Source of the DNA: Thamnocephalis sphaerospora
Lineage: Eukaryota; Zoopagomycota; Zoopagomycetes; Zoopagales; Sigmoideomycetaceae
NCBI GenBank assembly: GCA_003614735.1
Contig: KZ992684.1
Location: forward strand, 1 to 21,274
Length of the DNA stretch: 21,274 bases
Direction of reading: 5' to 3'
The notes under the pieces are model-generated. The model saw nothing but the letters and a program-made list of their open reading frames with translations. It was not told where the DNA came from and made no database searches. Shown piece after piece: positions 10,637-17,198 of this stretch. How positions within the stretch are numbered: position 1 is the first letter of the stretch; each line of letters opens with the position of its first letter. The translations under genes were made by a program, and so were the position numbers.

Positions 10637-11107
10637 TTAGAAGAGCGCGTAACCGGCGTAGGCGGCCCCCACTGCGGCGAGACCTAGCATGCCATTGCCG
10701 CTCGCATCCAGGTTTGCCGCGCCACTCGTGGGCGATGCCGTTTCCGTGACCACTTCAGTGGTAGTGGTGCTGACCACCACAGTGTTGGGGGCCTGTTCTG
10801 GCGCTGGCGCGACCGGGACCGGAGCGACAGGCGCAACAGGCGCAACAGGCTCGACGGGAAGGATTGGTGCGTAAAGCACCTGCGACGGGGCACCACCGGC
10901 CGCTGACGCGGTGCCGGAAGGCGCGTACATTACTTGCGAAGCGTCCTTCTTTTCAACCTCTTTAAATCCCATCGCAAGTCAAGGTGAGCATGGTGCATAG
11001 TATCGCAACACGCGAGATACACGCTGCTTACGCTTCGAATCGGCCGCAACGCCAACGATCAGCATGGCGGCCATGGCCAGGAGGGCAAAGTGCTGAGAGG
11101 TCTTCAT
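10637..11107 (-). CDS. Surface protein B: secreted, YAP and PVAP repeats, likely GPI-anchored
   Basis: Two exons, 11032-11107 and 10637-10959, join across a 72-bp GTAAGC...AAAG intron to give 132 residues. The first exon encodes the signal peptide MKTSQHFALLAMAAM through ADSK, and splicing restores ADSKQVEKKDASQVMYAP. Two copies of a SQV-[ML]-YAP motif follow, then VEPVAPVAP repeats, VAPAPEQAP, a Thr/Val-rich run with TETASPTSGAANL, and a hydrophobic end (AAVGAAYAGYALF). The last third is clearly related to the ends of A, D and F. The EKK site near residue 30 could be cut by a Kex2-like protease. Without the intron the second exon has no signal peptide, which supports the splice model. A surface role is inferred. 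Confidence 0.82.
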
Positions 11108-11216
11108 GGTGTTGGTAGCAATTAGGTAACGACGATATAGACTAGTCAGAGACACAGTAGACGGTAATACTCGGGCCGAATAACGTACCAATGTTGTTGG
11201 CGTAGCCACCACCAGG

Positions 11217-11223
11217 TTATATA
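11217..11223 (-). promoter_or_regulatory. TATA box of surface gene B
   Basis: TATATAA on the - strand, 110 bp upstream of the ATG at 11107. Confidence 0.5.
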
Positions 11224-11570
11224 CCAATACGTGGAGCAACCGCTGCTGGCCTTAAACAAATCACCGACACAACACGCTTGGGTTGGAACCACACGAGACG
11301 CAATCTGTGCAGGATGAAGACTACCGGTGACGCCGCTACTTGCATGCCTGCTTGCCAAGATGATACAAATTGGCCACCTACGTCTGGCCAACGTGGATTG
11401 CACACACCGGTGGCCGATGTCTGTCAGGCGGTGTTGCGCTATCGTCATCGCATGGCTACTTGTGCCTGCATCGGTCCAGGTCTGCCGACTCGCGCAAAGT
11501 GAGTGCTACGCCAGGGTTTATTAGATACAGGTGTGCTCAAGAGGCAAAGGCTGGTGTGGCAAACGGTTAA
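11224..11570. other. Intergenic region between genes C and B
   Basis: About 350 bp upstream of B and downstream of C. It contains the AATAAA of C at 11517-11522. Short + strand frames here look like chance. Confidence 0.5.
11517..11522 (-). terminator. Polyadenylation signal of surface gene C
   Basis: AATAAA on the - strand, about 50 nt downstream of the stop of gene C. Confidence 0.5.
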
Positions 11571-12149
11571 TTAGAGCAAAAAGGCTGAATTAACTAACAA
11601 AGGAACTAATAGACTAAAGATTACGGCGATCAGAGGGCGGCCTGTAGAGTCGTGTGGGCTGCCGGAACTCTGCGGTGATCCCGTACCATTAGGCACAGCG
11701 GTGGCCGACGTGTTTGTCGTCGGCGCCACTGTCGTCACATTTGCCGCCAGTGTGGGAGATGGTATGGGCGAGAGTACGTGCGCGGGTAGCGTAGGCGACG
11801 GTATTGGCGGGAGCACAGGCGATGGCACTGCTGGTTGCGTAGGCGACGGTGCCGACGAGCGCATAGGCGATGAAGGACCAGTCGGCTGCTTGCTGTCTGG
11901 CCCCTGGCCGGGAGGATATAGCGGCCATTGTGCGCCAACACCAGGCAGATGCAAAGGCCAGCCGCCTTCCGTGCCAGGGATCATCAACGGCCAGCCTTTC
12001 TCAGTACCTGGTACCGCGGGCGTGTGCACCGCCGGTGTGGAGGTGATCGGCAATGTCTGTACTGAATCTATAGCCACTGCGAGCGCCGTGTGGCTGATAT
12101 AGCTGGTGAGGATGCCCAGAAGCAGGGCAGTTTTTAGAAGGGCTAGCAT
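11571..12149 (-). CDS. Surface protein C: secreted, GWP-repeat, Ser/Pro-rich, likely GPI-anchored
   Basis: A single exon from ATG 12149 encodes 192 residues; an upstream in-frame extension exists but would bury the signal peptide. MLALLKTALLLGILTSYI is the signal peptide. Residues 47-81 hold three imperfect copies of a PG-TE-GWPL motif: GTEKGWPLMIPG, GTEGGWPLHLPG and a degenerate GVGAQWPLYPPG. A region with SPTQPAVPSPVLPPIPSPT repeats follows, then NVT, NTS and NGT N-glycosylation sites. The hydrophobic end (LIAVIFSLLVPLLVNSAFLL) fits a GPI signal or a membrane anchor. The GWP repeat is shared only with D in this window. I recognise no named family for it. Confidence 0.8.
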   Translation of the reverse strand: MLALLKTALLLGILTSYISHTALAVAIDSVQTLPITSTPAVHTPAVPGTEKGWPLMIPGTEGGWPLHLPGVGAQWPLYPPGQGPDSKQPTGPSSPMRSSAPSPTQPAVPSPVLPPIPSPTLPAHVLSPIPSPTLAANVTTVAPTTNTSATAVPNGTGSPQSSGSPHDSTGRPLIAVIFSLLVPLLVNSAFLL

Positions 12150-12420
12150 AATTAATGACGCGCAGCTGCGACTGTGGCGAACGTGTACTGGCAGCAAGCA
12201 GAGGACACATTAGCTACGGTGATCGATGCAACATCCCGCGCCTGGTGGACATGTGGAGAGGCTTCATTCGGCCTGCTCGCCCAAGCACGGCCACACAGGC
12301 ATACCTGGCTCAAAGTGAACAGTTGGATTCATTATTGCAGAGCACGAAAATGCAACGGGGGATGGCGGGAGGAAAGAGAGGCGGTTGTGAAAAGGCGGAA
12401 AACATTGCGCAGTCTGTGGT

Positions 12421-13473
12421 CTAAAGAGCAAAGAAGGCTGAGCAAAGGAGTGCCGCCACGCCGACGACCACTTGTTGCAAGAGAGCGTGGTTGTGCCCGT
12501 TTTGGCCAAGGGCGCCGCTTGTCAGCGTGGGAGACGCAGTCTCAGTCACAACCGTGGTCGTGGTGCTTGTCACAAGCACAGTACTCTCATTCGCTTGTTC
12601 CGGCGCGGGAGCAACGGGGGTTGGTTCAACGGGAACGACCGTGGCAACAGGCTCAATTGGGGCGACCGGCGCGACTGGAGCAGGAGTTGGCGTAACTTCA
12701 GCATTGGGTGGCACGTAAACAATCTGGTCGGGGAACTGGCCGCCATCGGTCGGAGCAAAGACGATCTGACTTGGTGGCGCACTGTCTCCCACCAGCACTG
12801 GCACCTGGTTGCTACCTGCGCCTGGCAGGCCGACAATCACCGGAACGGGACCGCCGGCCGGAGGAGGAGGAGGCGGAGATGGTGATGGTGGTGGTGGTGG
12901 TGGTGGTGCGGGCGCTGCCTCTGGTGCCGGAGGCGGAGGCGGCGCCGGAGCTGGCGCTGGCGGTGGTGGTGGCGGAGGCGGCGGGGGAGGCGGCGGAGGT
13001 GGAGGCGATGGCGATGGCGGCGGAGGCGGAGGCGGCGATGTGGTAGCCGGCAGAGGTGCAACAACGACTTGTCCAGGTGGAGGCGGCGGGCCCACGGCTA
13101 CCGGCACCTGAGTACCAGCGCCAGGTGGCACGATAAGGACAGGAACGGTTGTCGAGGCTGCTGCAGGAGCTGGAGTAGAAGGCGGAGACGGCGATACTAC
13201 TGGTGCCGGGAGAACAACGGGGCTGCCAGCCGGGGCTGCCAGGTCGGCAGCGCTGGCACGCTCGTTGCGTGGTGGGATCACAAATGGCGCACGCTCCCGG
13301 GCGCCAAACGGCGTTGGCGGCCATCCTGCCTCGGTGCCTGGAATGGGCAGGGGCCATCCATTCTCCACACCGGGAATGGGCGGTGGCCAGGCGAGCACGC
13401 CAGAGGCAAGCGCAACAACAGAGGCTGCAAGTAGCATGGCCACATCGGTAAGCGGTTGCTGTGGTCTGCGCAT
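12421..13473 (-). CDS. Surface protein D: GWP repeat, polyproline core, PVAP module, likely GPI-anchored
   Basis: A single exon encodes 350 residues from ATG 13473 (MRRPQQPLTDVAM); a start at 13437 (MLLAASVVALASG) is also possible and leaves the signal peptide intact. Residues 34-55 carry two GWP repeats like those of C. Residues 110-141 and 210-241 are diverged copies of one another (VPV-[LI]-x-PGAG...QVPV...Q-[VI]-V-x-AP). They flank a Pro-rich core (about 146-206) with long proline runs. Then come QIVYVPPNAE, PVAP repeats, VAPAPEQA near 286, TETASPTLTSGAL near 310-322 and a hydrophobic end. The front resembles C and the back resembles A and B, so it looks like a module fusion. Polyproline suggests an extended wall-spanning stalk. 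That role is inference. Confidence 0.82.
   Translation of the reverse strand: MRRPQQPLTDVAMLLAASVVALASGVLAWPPPIPGVENGWPLPIPGTEAGWPPTPFGARERAPFVIPPRNERASAADLAAPAGSPVVLPAPVVSPSPPSTPAPAAASTTVPVLIVPPGAGTQVPVAVGPPPPPGQVVVAPLPATTSPPPPPPPSPSPPPPPPPPPPPPPPPPAPAPAPPPPPAPEAAPAPPPPPPPSPSPPPPPPAGGPVPVIVGLPGAGSNQVPVLVGDSAPPSQIVFAPTDGGQFPDQIVYVPPNAEVTPTPAPVAPVAPIEPVATVVPVEPTPVAPAPEQANESTVLVTSTTTTVVTETASPTLTSGALGQNGHNHALLQQVVVGVAALLCSAFFAL
12880..13045. repeat. GGT/GGC-rich repeat encoding polyproline
   Basis: The + strand shows runs of GGT (around 12888-12906) and GGC/GGA triplets. Read on the - strand they are proline codons in the core of gene D. The mixture of codons suggests selection for proline as well as slippage. 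Confidence 0.7.
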
Positions 13474-13588
13474 TTCGGATAGCAGGCGGAGGGCCGAGTA
13501 CGATGGTTGATCAGCTGGAAAAAAACAGGTCTGCAGACAGGCCGTGCTAGTTGGTATGCGACCACAGGCCCAAGTAATCTGCCGCTTG

Positions 13589-13595
13589 TTATATA
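13589..13595 (-). promoter_or_regulatory. TATA box of surface gene D
   Basis: TATATAA on the - strand, about 116 bp upstream of the ATG at 13473, the same spacing as in gene B. Confidence 0.5.
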
Positions 13596-14085
13596 CACGT
13601 TTCTGTGGCGACAGATGCTCGGCCGGGAGGCGTGTACTCTGTTGCAAATGAAGCGCAACAGAGTGTGCGCTCATTGTCATTTGGCAGCAGCCGCTCATCT
13701 GTGGGCATTTGACGTGATCAGTCTCAATATACCATGGCAGTCATGCCAATTTCCTGATATGCTGCCAGGGTGCCTTGTAGGCACACACACACAATATGGC
13801 CGCACACTCGCAAGGACATTGAGCACAAATATGTCTAGAGGTGACTGCGACTTCATTGCGAGTTGGTACGAGAAGGCGTGGTGGCCATCACCCTGGGTGT
13901 ACAGCCACGCCACAGTGGCTGGCATAGCAAACCCCCTGGCACACCACGGGCTACCTGAGCCAAGAACGAATGTATCACGGAGTAATGATGGCGATACTGG
14001 CCGCTGTATTGGCGTGGACGCGAGATTGGCCTGCATAGACTGTATGCTCTAGCACGCCACGCAGACAACATGACAGCATCCCGTC
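13596..14085. other. Intergenic region between genes E and D
   Basis: About 490 bp with no recognised gene. It should hold the distal promoter of D and the 3' UTR of E. An ACACACACAC run lies near 13783-13792. Open frames here lack signal peptides or motifs. Confidence 0.5.
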
Positions 14086-14937
14086 CTAGATGCCCCATAC
14101 CACTGGAATAGCCATCAGCAATGAGAAGAACACCGCAATGGCTGTCCACCAAAGGGCAAGTATATGACCTGTATCCCTGATGGCTGTTGCTGTAAACGCA
14201 GTGGTCTCCTTTGCCGGAGATTGCTGTGTAGTGGTGGGTTTGGTGGCTTGGGTGCTAGTAGTAGTAGTAGCGGCAGTAGTAGAGGCTGACTTATCGCGCG
14301 AGCTAGATGTCTTTGTCGCGGTGATAATAGGCTCCTGCGGCGTTGTCACCAGCACGTCAAAGGCATTGCTGGACGACAGTAGCGTGCGACTCGACGTAGC
14401 CGATGCTGATGGTGGATGTGTTTGAGAAGCAGATGGCGCATCCTCCGTATGCGTCGGCGCAGCAGATGCTGACGACGCATGTGTTTGAGGAGTAGACGAT
14501 GAACCTTCTGCGTGTGTCGATATGGTAGGCGAAGGTGCCGCACGCGATGGCGGACCAGTGGATGACGATGTCCACGTTGAAGCGCCAGTGGATGATGGTG
14601 TCCACGTTGAAGTGTCAGTGGATGACGGTATCTGTGTCGGCACGGCGTCTGCCGGCTTTTCATTACTCGTCGGCATGGATGGCATCTCATTAAGCTCCTC
14701 GATGGACGGCGGCACCTGATCTCGCTTCGTCAACATGTTTCCCGAAAGCGCAGTTACAGGGATATGCGGGAAATCATTGAGCAATCGCGTATAGCTGTCG
14801 GCTGTATTTGATTTCTCTACAGGCTTCAGCGTAAACTTGGAACGAGTGCTCTCGGCCACAACGCTCCGAGTCGACCCGTATGCCAGTGCGATCGTAAGCA
14901 CAGAGATGGCAACGTGGTAATAGCTGCAAGTCTTCAT
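14086..14937 (-). CDS. Surface protein E: mucin-like Ser/Thr-rich, KR processing site, membrane/GPI tail
   Basis: A single exon of 283 residues starts MKTCSYYHVAISVLTIALAY, a signal peptide. The segment up to about residue 70 is of ordinary composition and ends GNMLTKR, a likely Kex2 site at residues 71-72 that would release the rest as DQVPPSIEELNEM. Residues from about 90 to 240 are Ser/Thr/Pro/Ala-rich. Internal repeats (SSTDTSTWTPSSTGASTWT, and QTH-SSASA units) fit dense O-mannosylation. The C-terminus HILALWWTAIAVFFSLLMAI is strongly hydrophobic, a GPI signal or transmembrane anchor. It lacks the PVAP and TSGA modules of its neighbours. No named family is recognised, and a heavily glycosylated surface or sensor protein is inferred. 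Confidence 0.8.
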   Translation of the reverse strand: MKTCSYYHVAISVLTIALAYGSTRSVVAESTRSKFTLKPVEKSNTADSYTRLLNDFPHIPVTALSGNMLTKRDQVPPSIEELNEMPSMPTSNEKPADAVPTQIPSSTDTSTWTPSSTGASTWTSSSTGPPSRAAPSPTISTHAEGSSSTPQTHASSASAAPTHTEDAPSASQTHPPSASATSSRTLLSSSNAFDVLVTTPQEPIITATKTSSSRDKSASTTAATTTTSTQATKPTTTQQSPAKETTAFTATAIRDTGHILALWWTAIAVFFSLLMAIPVVWGI

Positions 14938-15214
14938 TGTAGCAAGCGAAAAGTGAACGATTACCGTATCTAGTCTGCACTTTCGCCGTTCTTTATCTGC
15001 CGTAGAGCATCATGCAAGACTTGTTGCAAACAGCGTCTCAGATAGGATAGCACGTCCATTGGATTGCAAAGCTAGACCCGGCCGCCAATGCGTGTACTGG
15101 ATGTGGAACATGTGTTTATTGGCGGTGCTATGATAGCGCGCGCCGAAATCATTATGGTTGTACGCGCGCGCGGAAAGGGCATGCGCTCAGGATGCGCACT
15201 GTCACTGCAACGGT
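14938..15214. other. Intergenic region between genes F and E
   Basis: About 280 bp with the E promoter and the F 3' UTR. No convincing TATA box was found for E. An AATAAA for F lies at 15115-15120. Confidence 0.5.
15115..15120 (-). terminator. Candidate polyadenylation signal of surface gene F
   Basis: AATAAA on the - strand, about 95 nt after the stop of gene F, farther than for B, C and G. Confidence 0.35.
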
Positions 15215-15445
15215 TTAAAAGGCGTACGCGTAGCCAGCAACCGCGGCTAGACCGAGTGCAACCATTTCTGGCACACCCTTGCCCTGTGCATCGCGCAGAG
15301 CACTGGCGCCAGAGGTGGGCGTTGGAGTTATGGTGGTGGTTGAAGTGGTCGTCTGCACCACGGTCTCTGTGACTTGAGCGGCAACAGGTCCGACAAGGGC
15401 CACCAAAAGGGCGGCAGCAGGCAGAAGGAGAGTTTGAGCGCGCAT
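15215..15445 (-). CDS. Surface protein F: minimal secreted protein with TSGA tail module
   Basis: A single exon encodes only 76 residues: a signal peptide (MRAQTLLLPAAALLVALVG, cut near PVAAQ), a Thr-rich stretch (VTETVVQTTTSTTTITPTP), then TSGASAL and a hydrophobic end (MVALGLAAVAGYAYAF). It is in effect the C-terminal module of A, B and D attached directly to a signal peptide, without the PVAP or Pro-rich spacer. The end GYAYAF closely parallels GYALF of B, which argues for common descent. After signal removal and GPI attachment only about 25-30 residues would remain, nearly all potential O-glycosylation sites. Confidence 0.75.
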   Translation of the reverse strand: MRAQTLLLPAAALLVALVGPVAAQVTETVVQTTTSTTTITPTPTSGASALRDAQGKGVPEMVALGLAAVAGYAYAF

Positions 15446-15505
15446 GTTGTCAGGAGATATTATGGTTAACGGTGCGATCAGATACTGGCACAGGATGTGC
15501 GCTGG

Positions 15506-15512
15506 TATTTAT
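15506..15512 (-). promoter_or_regulatory. TATA-like element of surface gene F
   Basis: ATAAATA on the - strand (context GGATAAATACC), 61 bp upstream of the ATG at 15445. Confidence 0.35.
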
Positions 15513-16027
15513 CCTGGTGTAGTTGGCAGAAAGCGCTGACAGTGCAACCAATCTGTGGCAATGACCAGATCGTATCCATGGACTAATAGACACGAGCGCT
15601 TCTATTTGCTTGTAATTCCCCTAGTCAACAGTAAAGGCTATAATATGTCTCATGTAGCGTCACACTCTTCGCTGCTGGAGGTACGTTGCCAAGGAAATAC
15701 GTGGCATCGCTAGTCTCATTCAGACCAGTCTGTCTCTCGACCGTTGTCGCTGTGTCATTGACGCATCAGAATGTCATCATCATGTTTAGATCACAGTTTC
15801 TGGAACGGGTGTTCATCTGGGTCATGTCGAATGACCTGGTCACCGTTGGCAATACATCAGCGTGGATGTGATCAGATGAGATCATGCATGTACATTAGTA
15901 GCTTATACGCAAATGATAAATGATGGACTGTAAGCAGGTGTCTGGTTAAATGTCCATGCTGAAAATGTCATTTATTGAACACGGACCCCGCAAGGTGAGG
16001 CTCATAAAGCTGGTAATGTCGGCCAGC
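15513..16027. other. Intergenic region between genes G and F
   Basis: About 515 bp, AT-richer than the genes around it. It holds the upstream region of F and the 3' UTR of G (AATAAA at 15971-15976). No gene recognised. Confidence 0.5.
15971..15976 (-). terminator. Polyadenylation signal of surface gene G
   Basis: AATAAA on the - strand, about 52 nt after the stop of gene G. Confidence 0.5.
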
Positions 16028-16693
16028 CTACACGACACTGTAGACAGTCTGCACCACGGCGGCAATCAGTACGGTAAGGCAGACGTGAGCAATGGTGTCA
16101 CTGCCAAGCACGATGCTGCGCAAACCAGCCGATGGCGTGTTAGTTGGACGCTGCGGCGTTGGCGATGTGCTGGTCTTGGGCGCGGGGACGGTTGGCTGAG
16201 GTGCCGTTGTTGGCTCAGGAGATGGTGGTGGTGAAGGCTCCGGTGAGGGCTCCGGTGAGGGCGAGGGCGATGGGGACGGTGAAGGCGAGGGTGAGGGGGG
16301 CGGTGAAGGCGAGGGTGAGGGGGACGGTGACGGCGACGGAGAGGGCGATGGTGAAGGAGACGGAGAGGGCGATGGTGAAGGAGACGGAGAAGGCGAAGGC
16401 GATGGTGAAGGAGAAGGCGAAGGCGATGGTGAAGGCGATGGTGAAGGAGAAGGCGAAGGCGATGGTGAAGGAGAAGGCGAAGGCGATGGTGAAGGAGAAG
16501 GCGACGGGGATGGAGATGGAGAGGGCGAAGGCGACGGTGGCAGTTGCGCAGGAAGGACCGAAACTTCCGGTACCCGGTTTGTCGGTGCTGCTGGCAAGAA
16601 AGCAGGCGGCTCGGTCCTCTGGGGCGCCTGCTCACTGAGGCCTGCAAGCAGCGTCAATGCTGCAAACACTGGAAGGACAAAATACAGCTGCAT
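16028..16693 (-). CDS. Surface protein G: secreted Ser-Pro dipeptide repeat protein, likely GPI-anchored
   Basis: A single exon from ATG 16693 encodes 221 residues. MQLYFVLPVFAALTLLAGLS is the signal peptide. A short Pro-rich segment (VPEVSVLPAQLPP) leads into roughly 95 residues of almost uninterrupted Ser-Pro dipeptides, then EPSPEPSPPPSPEP variants and a Thr/Pro/Ser-rich region. The tail is hydrophobic (HVCLTVLIAAVVQTVYSVV). The repeat would form an extended rod that displays Ser for O-mannosylation. It has no TSGA or GWP module, so its place in the cluster rests on position, strand and general design. Repeat length is likely to vary between strains. Confidence 0.8.
   Translation of the reverse strand: MQLYFVLPVFAALTLLAGLSEQAPQRTEPPAFLPAAPTNRVPEVSVLPAQLPPSPSPSPSPSPSPSPSPSPSPSPSPSPSPSPSPSPSPSPSPSPSPSPSPSPSPSPSPSPSPSPSPSPSPSPSPSPSPSPPPSPSPSPSPSPSPSPEPSPEPSPPPSPEPTTAPQPTVPAPKTSTSPTPQRPTNTPSAGLRSIVLGSDTIAHVCLTVLIAAVVQTVYSVV
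16207..16543. repeat. Minisatellite encoding the Ser-Pro repeat
   Basis: The + strand is built of GGCGAAGGCGATGGTGAAGG-like hexamer multiples. From about 16385 to 16505 a 24-bp unit recurs almost exactly, while the ends are more diverged. Every unit is a multiple of 6 bp, so copy-number change keeps the Ser-Pro frame on the - strand. Confidence 0.8.
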
Positions 16694-17198
16694 GGTGTGC
16701 GCTTGAACAAAACGACAAGAGTGGTTCGACACGAAAGCGAGTAAAGCTACTCAAAATCTCCGGATGCCAAAGCGTTGATGTGAATGCAGAGCACGGGAAA
16801 ACCTGATATATGCTGAGGGAATGGGAAACGGCAAAAAGTAGGATGCGACGTAATGCGTCCGATAGACGGAGTCTGTGAATGCAAGCGACAAGCGATGCGG
16901 AGCTGGAATGCAGGGATGCTGAAAGAGACGAAGGGCAAAGGCCAGGTGGACGCAACACAGGCGGCTTTATATTCATCGGCAGCATGTGGTGACGCGCAAT
17001 AGTAGCCACTTGTTGATGATCTTGGGCTAAAAATAACCATCGCCAAATTTTGCTGCCATTTCTACTACAAATACGTCAGACCGAGCACAGCGCAAATAGT
17101 TATCTTGTGTGCCGTCGGTCGAGTGCCGCACTACGTTTGCGTTTCATGGACACCATGAGCTCCTGCAACCATCCACTGCAGCACTGCACAACGTAGTT
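16694..17198. other. Intergenic region between the anillin-like gene and G
   Basis: 505 bp with the G promoter and the 3' UTR of the anillin-like gene. Open frames on the - strand here are Ser/Cys/Phe-rich and end at the G start. I see no separate gene. Confidence 0.5.
16966..16971 (-). promoter_or_regulatory. Candidate TATA box of surface gene G
   Basis: TATAAA on the - strand (context GAATATAAAGCC), 273 bp upstream of the ATG at 16693, farther than in genes A, B and D. Confidence 0.35.

Noticed and set aside
12809-13111. Glycine-rich + strand ORF opposite gene D
   Set aside because: It is the antisense of proline codons. It has no signal peptide or independent support, while the - strand frame has a full secreted-protein layout.
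16144-16638. + strand ORF with Lys/Ala/Met/Val repeats (MVKEKAKAMVKE type)
   Set aside because: A shadow of the Ser-Pro minisatellite in gene G; repeats of six-base units keep several frames open.
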